This document shows, in pieces, positions 9,114-15,155 of a stretch of DNA of 64,000 nucleotides. A program made the position numbers and the translations under genes. This stretch comes from Parabacteroides sp. AM08-6 (GTDB lineage Bacteria > Bacteroidota > Bacteroidia > Bacteroidales > Tannerellaceae): assembly GCF_003473295.1 (NCBI RefSeq), contig NZ_QRMP01000014.1:23459-87458 (forward strand), read 5' to 3'. The notes beneath the pieces are model-generated. The model had not been told where the DNA came from, ran no database searches, and worked only from the letters and a program-made list of their open reading frames with translations. Numbering within the stretch: the stretch's first letter is position 1; every line of letters begins with the position of its first letter.

Positions 9114-9570
9114 TTATGACATCGTCTTCCAAGAAATACCGGACGAGATAACATTGGCAGTCAACCTATCCAACTGTCCGAACCGTTGTAAAGGTTGCCA
9201 CAGTCCGCATCTGATGGAAGATGTCGGCGAACCATTGACAGAAGAAAGTCTTTCCCTGCTTCTGCGGAAGTACGGAAAGGCCATCACCTGTATCTGTTTC
9301 ATGGGAGGAGATGCGTCGCCTGCCGAAATAGAGCATTTGGCAGAATACCTGTACCGTCAATCCATTGCTCCGGTAAAAGTCGGCTGGTACTCAGGCAAGC
9401 CCGAACTTCCTCCGGATATCGTTTTGAACTTTTTTAATTATATCAAATTAGGTCCCTACGTCGAACATCTGGGCGGATTGAAATCGGCAGAGACAAATCA
9501 GCGTCTCTATCGTATTGAAAAAGGCAAAATGGAAGACATCACCCGGCGCTTAGCCCTCTCCCTTCCTTAA
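9097..9570 (+). CDS. nrdG: Anaerobic ribonucleotide reductase activating protein (radical SAM)
   Basis: The 157-residue protein has the radical SAM cluster motif CPNRCKGC (Cys27, Cys31, Cys34). It uses S-adenosylmethionine and a [4Fe-4S] cluster to place the glycyl radical on NrdD. The length is that of a minimal NrdG. The start overlaps the nrdD end by 17 bases in another frame, implying translational coupling and control by the same riboswitch. Its last 32 bases overlap the end of the convergent phage-type gene at 9539-10234, so the accessory island abuts it without an intergenic gap. Confidence 0.95.
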   Translation: MLRYADYDIVFQEIPDEITLAVNLSNCPNRCKGCHSPHLMEDVGEPLTEESLSLLLRKYGKAITCICFMGGDASPAEIEHLAEYLYRQSIAPVKVGWYSGKPELPPDIVLNFFNYIKLGPYVEHLGGLKSAETNQRLYRIEKGKMEDITRRLALSLP

Positions 9571-10234
9571 TCAACCCGTCAAAGAAGCCTTTCAGCAACC
9601 ATGCCATGGCCTGCTGTTTGACGATTGTTTGCCGTGTATCCTCGTCCATCTTTAAGTTGCTGGCCGGACGCCAGCCGGCACAGACCTGCATTGCATGGTG
9701 TTTCTCGGCAGGAGTGTTGCGAAGAATGCCTCGTTTTTGAAGCGAAAGATAGACGCGTGACGGGTAAAGCCGTTCCAGCGGGTAACCGTTGCGATATTGC
9801 TCGAATATCTGTTGCAAAAAGACACGTTCGCGCTCTTCCTTATACGCCTCGCTGACAGGTGGTAAGGCGGTCTTCGCCCGTTGTTTCTCAAGGCTGACGA
9901 CGGCACGATAGCGGATGTCGCTCGTCTTGTACGTTTTCAGCCAGTGTGTCAGTGTGCGAAGGTTCAATCCCATAAACTCGCCATATTCGCCTTTTGCACC
10001 CCATTCAAAACAGAGTCTTATTTCTTCCAGAGTCAAGAAGGAAAAAGACTCAAAAAGGTCTGAGGCCAATTTAGCCGTGAAAATACCGAAATCTTTCGCA
10101 TCAGGCATACGGAAACCGCAGAGAATATACACTTGACGGAGCAGAGCAGATGTGCGTACCAACAACGTTTCGCCCGGAAGATTACACACCCGCTCCGCTT
10201 GCAAAGCCAACGCCAAACGCGACTCTATGCACAT
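9539..10234 (-). CDS. Unknown phage-type protein (possible replication accessory)
   Basis: I do not recognise a named family with confidence. The 231-residue protein is soluble. Its central part (LTLEEIRLCFEWGAKGEYGE, then FMGLNLRTLTHWLKTY) resembles helicase-loader or replication-accessory proteins of phages, which often pair a helical 'EEIRLAFE' segment with a 'GLNxxTxxxWL' segment; this is a weak pattern match. It is the last gene of a leftward operon and overlaps the DUF4373 gene by ten bases, which supports a replication context. The 3' end overlaps the end of nrdG by 32 bases on the opposite strand. Confidence 0.55.
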   Translation of the reverse strand: MCIESRLALALQAERVCNLPGETLLVRTSALLRQVYILCGFRMPDAKDFGIFTAKLASDLFESFSFLTLEEIRLCFEWGAKGEYGEFMGLNLRTLTHWLKTYKTSDIRYRAVVSLEKQRAKTALPPVSEAYKEERERVFLQQIFEQYRNGYPLERLYPSRVYLSLQKRGILRNTPAEKHHAMQVCAGWRPASNLKMDEDTRQTIVKQQAMAWLLKGFFDGLIKEGRGLSAG

Positions 10235-11073
10235 TTTAATAGTTTTCTTGCTATTTCCAGCGATGCATCGCCAACTCTATTTATTTCTTCAATCCGCGAA
10301 AGCTTTGTCGATGGTTCTGCGCGGGCGGAAATTTTTTTTATCTTATGATATTGCCACCAGTAATGAAAGCGGCGTGCGAAATCTTTCTTTGTTTCGACAC
10401 TGTCTTCTTCCGAGCTGGAAACAAGATAATCGCAAAACTCATCCAATAGCGAAGGAAGACAATTGTTGAACTCCAATCCTCCCCCCGACTGGCGTGTTGC
10501 CGCCGCACGCCAATCTTCATCTCCTAAAAGTTCATCTTTCCATTCTGGCCATTTCCCGCGCACACAGACAGGAATGAACGAAGTGAGAGAGTTTTGTTTT
10601 GTTTCCTTTTCTTTTGTTTTGTTTTCTTTTGTTTGTCGCATTTCTGTTGCAGAAACAGGGGTTTTTGATGCAATAACTCCAATATTTTCACCATTAATGC
10701 AGTTGAATTCCGGTATAATCGGATTTGCAGAGCGTTTTGTGACCGCTAAATACCGTTTCTGCACACTTTTGGACGTCAGTATTCCTAATGTCTGATAAAG
10801 GTTCTCGTCAAACAATCCCAGTTCGACGCACTTTTGAATAATCATTTTAATAACTTCTTCTTTTATCTCTATTTGCTTGGAAAGGATAAAGAAATAATCA
10901 TCGGAAATTTTCAAAAAATAACCGTCTCCCCTGTAAATATCGCAGAGGAGGGCGATGTACGTGTTTATTCCTTCTGCCCCATAGCAATTCATCAGGCGAA
11001 GCACACGTATATTGCTAAAAAAATTAGTATCGAAAGGGAAATAATCCAGCCCTTTCTTTATAGGACGTGCCAT
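10225..11073 (-). CDS. DUF4373 (Lin1244/Lin1753-like) domain protein, phage replication type
   Basis: The 282-residue protein begins with ARPIKKGLDYFPFDTNFF and continues with RVLRLMNCYGAEGINTYIALL, the hallmark of the DUF4373 N-terminal domain (about residues 3-95). That domain is a winged-helix-like fold found in phage and mobile-element replication proteins of Bacteroidota and Firmicutes. The middle is a low-complexity linker rich in Lys, Thr and Glu (about 140-170), and the C-terminal part is of unknown function. It follows the VSR-like nuclease gene by 12 bases and overlaps the next gene by ten. A role in replication initiation or helicase loading is inferred from family and context. Confidence 0.72.
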   Translation of the reverse strand: MARPIKKGLDYFPFDTNFFSNIRVLRLMNCYGAEGINTYIALLCDIYRGDGYFLKISDDYFFILSKQIEIKEEVIKMIIQKCVELGLFDENLYQTLGILTSKSVQKRYLAVTKRSANPIIPEFNCINGENIGVIASKTPVSATEMRQTKENKTKEKETKQNSLTSFIPVCVRGKWPEWKDELLGDEDWRAAATRQSGGGLEFNNCLPSLLDEFCDYLVSSSEEDSVETKKDFARRFHYWWQYHKIKKISARAEPSTKLSRIEEINRVGDASLEIARKLLKCA

Positions 11074-11085
11074 AATGATAACGAT

Positions 11086-11409
11086 TTATAGGTTTCCGGT
11101 TCGTTTACAGGCCCGGACAATTAGTTGTAAAGTTTTGAGAGTGAGCAGTTCGGAAGGAACAACCCGGATGAGCAGCCAGCCGCATGCCGCGGCTTCGTTG
11201 TATTTTTCCATGTCTCTAAAGAAACCGTCTGGACGGATGTGGCGGCCTCCGTTGAAGACGCCTCCTTCCATTTCTATCGCTACGCGCTGCGCAGGTATTG
11301 CAAAGTCGAAACGCCATTCGCGCGAGGGGTGGAAGCGGTATTCTGCTACCACTTCGTACCCCGTATGTTTTTTAACCAACGCGCTAAGCGGCGAGTAGCT
11401 GTTCGCCAT
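11086..11409 (-). CDS. Small VSR/DUF559-like PD-(D/E)XK nuclease
   Basis: From the Met at 11409 the protein is 107 residues. It has the layout EYRFHPSREWRFDFAIPAQR then VAIEMEGGVFNGGRHIRPDG, in which Asp35 and Glu46-x-Glu48 form a D-(x10)-ExE active-site pattern typical of PD-(D/E)XK nucleases of the VSR/DUF559 kind. Small proteins with this GRH...G motif recur in phage replication modules, where a role in branched-DNA processing has been suggested for some; the substrate here is unknown. A start at 11466 would add 19 residues in an overlap with the upstream gene and looks less natural. The neighbours are phage-type genes. Confidence 0.68.
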   Translation of the reverse strand: MANSYSPLSALVKKHTGYEVVAEYRFHPSREWRFDFAIPAQRVAIEMEGGVFNGGRHIRPDGFFRDMEKYNEAAACGWLLIRVVPSELLTLKTLQLIVRACKRTGNL

Positions 11410-11686
11410 CTTCAAGTATTTTGGCCGCTTGCTTGTCCGTGTCGCAGACTTCCACGTAACAGTCACCCGCGCGGTTGTCGAACACTATCCAGCGACGGAT
11501 AAACGGTTCGTAGAAATAGCCGTATTCATTGAATTTAGAGAAGACATAATTGCGTGAACCCCGTTCGCCTGCAATTAGATGATAAAGGCATTCGGCTGCT
11601 TGGTCACCCAACAACAAACCGTTCAAATGCAATGTTTTCAGGCTTGGAGGGGGTAAAACGTGTTTTTCATGTTTTGTGTTTTTCAT
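11384..11686 (-). CDS. Hypothetical 100-residue protein of the phage-type operon
   Basis: I do not recognise this protein. It is soluble, 100 residues, with a Lys/His-rich start and a C-terminal stretch (DNRAGDCYVEVCDTDKQAAK) that could be a small alpha/beta fold. It overlaps the nuclease gene by 26 bases and ends one base from the next upstream reading frame, so it sits firmly within the leftward operon. That tight packing is the main reason for believing it is a real gene. Confidence 0.55.
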   Translation of the reverse strand: MKNTKHEKHVLPPPSLKTLHLNGLLLGDQAAECLYHLIAGERGSRNYVFSKFNEYGYFYEPFIRRWIVFDNRAGDCYVEVCDTDKQAAKILEDGEQLLAA

Positions 11687-11687
11687 G

Positions 11688-12206
11688 TCAAGCTGCCGGG
11701 TTTAAAAGGTTCATATCTTCGTTGTCCAATTTTATTGATTTTTCCTGCGCGAAGGATTTGCCTTGCGAAATGTACAGGTTAGCTTCGCGTTCGCACTGCG
11801 AGAGGTCTTCAAGCAGGAGGTCTATATCCGGGTATTCATCGCGGCCGATGTAAAGACGTACGGCCATATTTCCGGTTGTCTTCGGTTCGGTGTCTTCTGC
11901 TTTCTTTCGGTTTGCGGCCGATAAAATAATGTAGGCGTATATGGTTACCAACTGCGCATCACCGATGTTTTGTCGCTGGAAACCGCCAACGCGTATATTG
12001 TCGTCGAAAATCATCATACCTGTTATCGCGGCAACATGCGTGGTTAGACGTTGCATGGAATTAAATAAATCCGGATGTATCGGTGCAGTGTTCTCATAAG
12101 TGATAACATGCGTATCGTTTGTTGCGAAAACGTTTTCTTCATAACGCGTTTTAAGGTGATTGTTTTTGATGGAAATCAACTCAAATGATTTTGTAATTTC
12201 GTTCAT
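11688..12206 (-). CDS. Hypothetical 172-residue protein of the phage-type operon
   Basis: Family not recognised. The protein is soluble and has no clear motif. The central part (RLTTHVAAITGMMIFDDNIRVGGFQRQ) and a later acidic region (EDTEPKTTGNMAVRLYIGRDEYPDIDLLLEDLSQCE) suggest an alpha/beta protein. It lies between the coiled-coil protein gene (39-base gap) and the 100-residue gene, in the same direction. Phage early operons often hold single-strand annealing or recombination proteins here, but nothing in this sequence proves that. Confidence 0.55.
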   Translation of the reverse strand: MNEITKSFELISIKNNHLKTRYEENVFATNDTHVITYENTAPIHPDLFNSMQRLTTHVAAITGMMIFDDNIRVGGFQRQNIGDAQLVTIYAYIILSAANRKKAEDTEPKTTGNMAVRLYIGRDEYPDIDLLLEDLSQCEREANLYISQGKSFAQEKSIKLDNEDMNLLNPAA

Positions 12207-12245
12207 TATTAAATTATTAGAGGGTAAATATTGGTTTGATAAAAA

Positions 12246-12980
12246 TTATGCGGCAATTTTCGGTTCGGGACGATATTCTACGTAAATACTTTCCACTTTG
12301 TTTCCTTTTTTTGCTTGCTTTTTTGCGAATGAAATAGCCGGACGGAAAATGCGTTCAAGGTCGCTATCAGGCAGGTTGCGGCCGATTTCTTGCCACCAAT
12401 AGCGCAGTAAATCAATGTATCCTTCCGGCTCGGTTACAACAGGAATAAGGTCTACCGGCACTTCGGCCAGTCTAATTTCAGATTGTCCTTTCAGCAGGCG
12501 GTTGTCCGCACGCTGAAGAAGGGTTTCCAGCCGGGTTTCGTCGATGTCGTCTCGTTTGCGAAGGCGGTTTTCTGTAGCCTGACGGTTTTTAACAAGACGC
12601 TGCTCGGCTGCCATCGCGTCGTCTATCTGTTTATGCAAATAGCCACGCAGCAAGGATGAGGCTTCGAATGCCGGGCTTCCGGACACATTCGGGTCGATGT
12701 CTTTTTCAAGTTTGACAAACTGTTTCTGGATTTCCGTCAGGCGGGTGGTGAATGGCTTGCGGAGGTTGTGAAGCCGCTGCATTTCTCCATTGCAATAGCT
12801 GATGTAGGCACGTACTTGGTCGGCCAACACTTCGTTCATTCCTTCGCGTCCGATTGATTCAATCATACGTTTTCCGGTTTTAATCACAGCAAGACTGCTT
12901 TCTGCATTAGACTTTAAGGTGGTAAGGCCATTTGTCATTGATGTTGCGATTTCGGTACTTTTACTTTTATCATTTAACAT
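12246..12980 (-). CDS. Coiled-coil protein, first gene of the leftward phage-type operon
   Basis: The 244-residue protein is mainly helical. Residues about 15-180 are rich in Leu, Glu, Arg and Lys with heptad-like spacing (HNLRKPFTTRLTEIQKQFVKLEKD, then EQRLVKNRQATENRLRKRDD), and a compact C-terminal part follows (YIDLLRYWWQEIGRNLPDSD). The layout resembles phage early proteins that accompany recombination modules, such as DUF1351-type proteins, but the match is too weak to name. The start codon lies about 90 bases downstream of a leftward promoter near 13,076-13,107, so it heads the operon that runs to 9539. Confidence 0.6.
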   Translation of the reverse strand: MLNDKSKSTEIATSMTNGLTTLKSNAESSLAVIKTGKRMIESIGREGMNEVLADQVRAYISYCNGEMQRLHNLRKPFTTRLTEIQKQFVKLEKDIDPNVSGSPAFEASSLLRGYLHKQIDDAMAAEQRLVKNRQATENRLRKRDDIDETRLETLLQRADNRLLKGQSEIRLAEVPVDLIPVVTEPEGYIDLLRYWWQEIGRNLPDSDLERIFRPAISFAKKQAKKGNKVESIYVEYRPEPKIAA

Positions 12981-13040
12981 AATTAATAGATGTATATATG
13001 GACTAATAAAGTCCTGTTTGTAAATTTATTTAGAAAAACA

Positions 13041-13052
13041 ATGTAGCTACAT
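13041..13052. promoter_or_regulatory. Palindromic operator candidate 1
   Basis: ATGTAGCTACAT is a perfect 12-base palindrome about 20 bases downstream of the predicted leftward transcript start. It shares its half-site ATGTA with the palindrome at 13194-13205. Confidence 0.45.
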
Positions 13053-13064
13053 CATGTTTTAGTC

Positions 13065-13074
13065 ATATCGATAT
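13065..13074. promoter_or_regulatory. Palindrome at the leftward transcript start
   Basis: ATATCGATAT, a perfect 10-base palindrome, touches the -7 box of the leftward promoter and covers the likely start point, a position where a bound repressor would block transcription. Confidence 0.35.
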
Positions 13075-13075
13075 A

Positions 13076-13107
13076 CAAAGGTCATTAAAATGTTCATAAT
13101 AAACAAA
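13076..13107 (-). promoter_or_regulatory. Promoter of the leftward phage-type operon
   Basis: On the minus strand TTTG (plus 13104-13107) and GACCTTTG (plus 13076-13083, one mismatch to TAnnTTTG) are 20 bases apart. The expected start near 13,069 leaves a leader of about 90 bases before the coiled-coil gene. Confidence 0.5.
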
Positions 13108-13193
13108 TATATTTCAATTACAAATATATTTTTACAAACACTTAACTATTAATTACACAAAAGTACATAAATGATTAATCTTTCTATATAATA

Positions 13194-13205
13194 ATGTATA
13201 TACAT
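13194..13205. promoter_or_regulatory. Palindromic operator candidate 2, with adjacent spaced inverted repeat
   Basis: ATGTATATACAT is a perfect 12-base palindrome with the same half-site ATGTA as the one at 13041-13052. It runs into TACATGTT (13201-13208), which is repeated inverted as AACATGTA at 13226-13233, so three related half-sites lie within 40 bases. Confidence 0.45.
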
Positions 13206-13245
13206 GTTTTATAACAATATAATACAACATGTAAAGATTATACTA

Positions 13246-13320
13246 TTCGGATGGATTTTAAAATTCTTTCGGATGGATTTCAATTTTCTTTCGAAAGAAA
13301 AAAAAATACATTCGAATGAA
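13246..13320 (+). repeat. Array of TTCG-type motifs at 21-22 base intervals, with an 18-base palindrome
   Basis: TTCGGATGGATTT occurs at 13246-13258 and again at 13268-13280. Variants TTCGAAAG at 13290 and TTCGAATG at 13311 continue the series, so the motif recurs every 22, 22 and 21 bases, about two helical turns. The third copy lies within the perfect palindrome TTTTCTTTCGAAAGAAAA (13284-13301). The array ends about 20 bases before the promoter of the structured RNA. It looks like a phased binding array or a small iteron set. Confidence 0.5.
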
Positions 13321-13338
13321 ATAAAAATTTTCTTATTC

Positions 13339-13367
13339 TTGTTTCTCGCAAAATATGTATATCTTTG
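13339..13367 (+). promoter_or_regulatory. Promoter of the structured RNA
   Basis: TTG at 13339-13341 and a perfect TATCTTTG at 13360-13367 are 18 bases apart. Transcription would begin near 13,374, about 13 bases before the first predicted helix. Confidence 0.65.
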
Positions 13368-13373
13368 TTACAT

Positions 13374-13646
13374 CATTGCCAATTAAGGGTTGTAGCGACA
13401 ATCCGGTGCGATGTGTCAAAATAAGCATTTTACGATATTATCTCGTGGTTCAAATTATCCCAAGTCTTTTTGCATACCGAGATGATAGCAACAAAATGCT
13501 CACGTCGATTGTATATATACACGGAGTGTATTTTATGATATGGCGTGAGCTGTTGTCTATTATCCGTATGTGGGCACGGGATATGCCTGAACCAGGATAA
13601 TGTGGCGGCAGTTTCACGCCTTTTTTTGTGTCCTGCCGCCTCTTTT
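13374..13646 (+). ncRNA. Structured RNA of unknown family with its own promoter and terminator
   Basis: About 270 bases fold into consecutive helices by direct reading. P1 is GGGTTGT/ACAATCC with loop AGCG (13387-13404). P2 is AGCATTTT/AAAATGCT (13424-13431 with 13493-13500) enclosing ATTATCTCG/CGAGATGAT (13437-13445 with 13478-13486). P3 is GCTCACG/CGTGAGC (13498-13504 with 13544-13550) with an inner ATACAC/GTGTAT hairpin. P4 is ATTATCC/GGATAAT (13559-13565 with 13595-13601) enclosing GGGCA/TGCCT. P5 is GGCGGCAG/CTGCCGCC (13604-13611 with 13633-13640) followed by TCTTTT. A clean -33/-7 promoter precedes it. It does not match RNase P, tmRNA or SRP RNA by eye. It lies between the divergent arms of the phage-type island, so a regulatory role there is the simplest guess. 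Confidence 0.62.
13604..13646 (+). terminator. Terminator of the structured RNA
   Basis: A perfect GC-rich 8-base stem, GGCGGCAG and CTGCCGCC, closes a 21-base loop and is followed by TCTTTT. Confidence 0.7.
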
Positions 13647-13762
13647 AATAAACACTATAAAAAGGTTTGAAAGATACCGGATGTACATTTCGGTTAAGTG
13701 TGGCAACGCCGGTTCGTGATGAATAGACGTTGTTTTTATCATACGCTAAAAAAAACAGCAAT

Positions 13763-14131
13763 ATGCAGACAAAGTTTAATTACAGTGACCTTAAATACAA
13801 ATACAGTAAAGGTACAGCGGCTGACAGCCTGTACATTTCGGACTTGATGTGGGAATTAAGGGCTTTTGCGGCTTTCCATTCAATACATTATGTGGAGAAT
13901 GGAGTTATTATCGGGCAGGATTGCAAGAATGAGATACGTTTTAGTTTTCAGGAAATCATAGAGTATGGGAAATATCACAGTTCTTTTTTTATCTTATTCC
14001 GCGATGGAAGTGTGCTCCTCCTCTCTTACTTAAACAAACGACGCAAGACTATTAGCATTAATAACCACAACCGATGCTATGTTTATTTTATCCTTTGGAT
14101 ATTTTATACGCGCTGCATGCTGTTTCCTTAA
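13763..14131 (+). CDS. Hypothetical 122-residue protein
   Basis: Not recognised. The start MQTKFNYSDLKYKYSKGTAADS was preferred to an upstream Met at 13730. The protein looks globular in its first 100 residues (FSFQEIIEYGKYHSSFFILFRDGSVLLLSYLNKRR) and ends with an aromatic, hydrophobic segment (CYVYFILWIFYTRCMLFP) that could be a membrane helix or a buried strand. It lies between the structured RNA and the HU-like gene and is read in the same direction. A -7-like TACATTTC (13684-13691, one mismatch) lies upstream. No function is proposed. Confidence 0.5.
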   Translation: MQTKFNYSDLKYKYSKGTAADSLYISDLMWELRAFAAFHSIHYVENGVIIGQDCKNEIRFSFQEIIEYGKYHSSFFILFRDGSVLLLSYLNKRRKTISINNHNRCYVYFILWIFYTRCMLFP

Positions 14132-14191
14132 TTATGCGAATAGACGTATACAAAAGCCAACAAAACCCAACTGTGACTTTTCAGGCTGGCG

Positions 14192-14199
14192 TAACTTTG
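14192..14199 (+). promoter_or_regulatory. -7 box of the HU-like gene
   Basis: TAACTTTG matches TAnnTTTG exactly and lies 44 bases before the ATG at 14244. The -33 position is weak. Confidence 0.5.
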
Positions 14200-14243
14200 C
14201 ATTGTCAATCAAATTAATCACTTATTATTAAATTATTCATTGA

Positions 14244-14696
14244 ATGTCACAAGGGTATAAATTAGTCATTAGAAAAGTCTCCGACTTGAAGGGCGGAGCA
14301 GCCAAAGAAAAGGTTTACGCAATCCCGAGTTACAATGGTTACATGTATATCGACGAGTTGTGCGAATTAATCGAAATGCGTTCTGCCATGTCCTCGGCCG
14401 ATGTAAAGTCAATTCTGGACAACCTGAATTGCGTAGTAGCCATGGCACTCAAAGCGGGTCGCATCATTCAAGTCGGCGAGCTTGGAAATTTCCGCCTTTC
14501 CATGTCCAGCACGGGCAGCGAAACCAAAGATGCGTTTACGCGTTCGGACATCAAGAAAGCGCGTGTTCTCTTTTCACCGGGCAGTGCGTTGAAAAATCTG
14601 GGTTCTATTGTCAATTTTGTTTCTGCCGAAAAGAAAGACCCCGCCAAACCGGAAGGAGACAACACCGGAGGCGATGAAAATCCGGATATTCTATAG
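14244..14696 (+). CDS. HU/IHF-like DNA-binding protein of the Bacteroidales mobile-element type
   Basis: The 150-residue protein fits the HU-like family recurrent in Bacteroidales. It has an N-terminal strand (YKLVIRKVSDLKGGAAKEKVYA), a helical pair (IDELCELIEMRSAMSSADVKSILDNLNCVVAMALKAG) and the arm region GRIIQVGELGNFRLSMSSTGSETKD, where HU proteins touch the DNA minor groove. The acidic Gly/Pro-rich tail (about 128-150) is a common add-on. It probably binds or bends DNA. In Bacteroidales, such genes sit next to DUF4248 and a lysis-type enzyme, as here, often beside surface-polysaccharide or mobile loci. Confidence 0.78.
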   Translation: MSQGYKLVIRKVSDLKGGAAKEKVYAIPSYNGYMYIDELCELIEMRSAMSSADVKSILDNLNCVVAMALKAGRIIQVGELGNFRLSMSSTGSETKDAFTRSDIKKARVLFSPGSALKNLGSIVNFVSAEKKDPAKPEGDNTGGDENPDIL

Positions 14697-14705
14697 GCCG
14701 AAAAG

Positions 14706-14736
14706 TTGTTAATCTCCGTTTAATTCGTTAACTTTG
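14706..14736 (+). promoter_or_regulatory. Promoter of the DUF4248 gene, almost touching its start codon
   Basis: TTG at 14706-14708 and TAACTTTG at 14729-14736 are 20 bases apart, a very good Bacteroidota promoter. Only five bases separate the -7 box from the ATG at 14742, so the transcript could be leaderless. Confidence 0.55.
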
Positions 14737-14741
14737 TAATA

Positions 14742-14951
14742 ATGAAAGCTACTACTTATTCTATGAAGGAAATTTGCGCGATGTATTTTCCGCACAATAC
14801 CCAAGCCTCGGCTGGCGTTCAGTTAAAGCGCTGGATTAATTACAATGACAAATTAAACCAAGCTTTAATCGAAGCTGGTTATCGTAACGGACAAAAATTA
14901 CTTACTCCGCTTCAGGTGTCTTTAATTTTCCAGTATTTAGGTGAACCGTAA
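14742..14951 (+). CDS. DUF4248 protein
   Basis: The 69-residue protein matches DUF4248 by its layout: a short N-terminal TYSMKEICAMYFPH segment, a helix with LKRWINYNDKLNQALIEAGY, and the ending LTPLQVSLIFQYLGEP. The family is common in Bacteroidales, nearly always between an HU-like gene and a cell-wall lytic enzyme. The fold suggests a small helix-turn-helix protein, but its function is not established. The gene follows the HU-like gene by 45 bases and has its own predicted promoter very close to its start. Confidence 0.8.
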   Translation: MKATTYSMKEICAMYFPHNTQASAGVQLKRWINYNDKLNQALIEAGYRNGQKLLTPLQVSLIFQYLGEP

Positions 14952-14965
14952 TACAAGTATTTACA

Positions 14966-15148
14966 TTGAAATTACAATTATTCATTGCAACAGTGCTGAC
15001 CTTTGCAGGGTTGGCACTGCTCTTTTCTGGCTTTTTCTTCCCTCCAGCCGGCGAAATCCATCCGTCTGTGTTGGTTGCTTTCGGTGAAACTTGCACTTTT
15101 TCCGGTGCTCTTTTCGGAGTGGATTACAAATATAAAAACAATCGTTAA
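14966..15148 (+). CDS. Small two-helix membrane protein, holin candidate (TTG start)
   Basis: The 60-residue reading begins at a TTG codon; no ATG is available after the previous stop. It has two hydrophobic segments: one near residues 4-24 (LFIATVLTFAGLALLFSGFF), and a weaker one near 34-51, separated by FPPAGEIH, and a charged end DYKYKNNR. Size, two-helix topology and position directly before an M15 peptidase (seven-base gap) fit a class II-like holin, which would release the enzyme across the inner membrane. The assignment rests on topology and neighbours only. Confidence 0.5.
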   Translation: MKLQLFIATVLTFAGLALLFSGFFFPPAGEIHPSVLVAFGETCTFSGALFGVDYKYKNNR

Positions 15149-15155
15149 AACAATC

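Noticed and set aside
13204..13386. Open frame of 60 codons in the control region
   Set aside because: Very AT-rich sequence giving mostly Phe, Ile, Lys and Leu; it runs through the palindromes and repeat array and has no sign of coding.
13355..13600. Open frame of 81 codons across the structured RNA
   Set aside because: It coincides with the stems of the RNA, starts before the predicted transcript start, and has no recognisable protein features. Stem preservation explains the sequence better.
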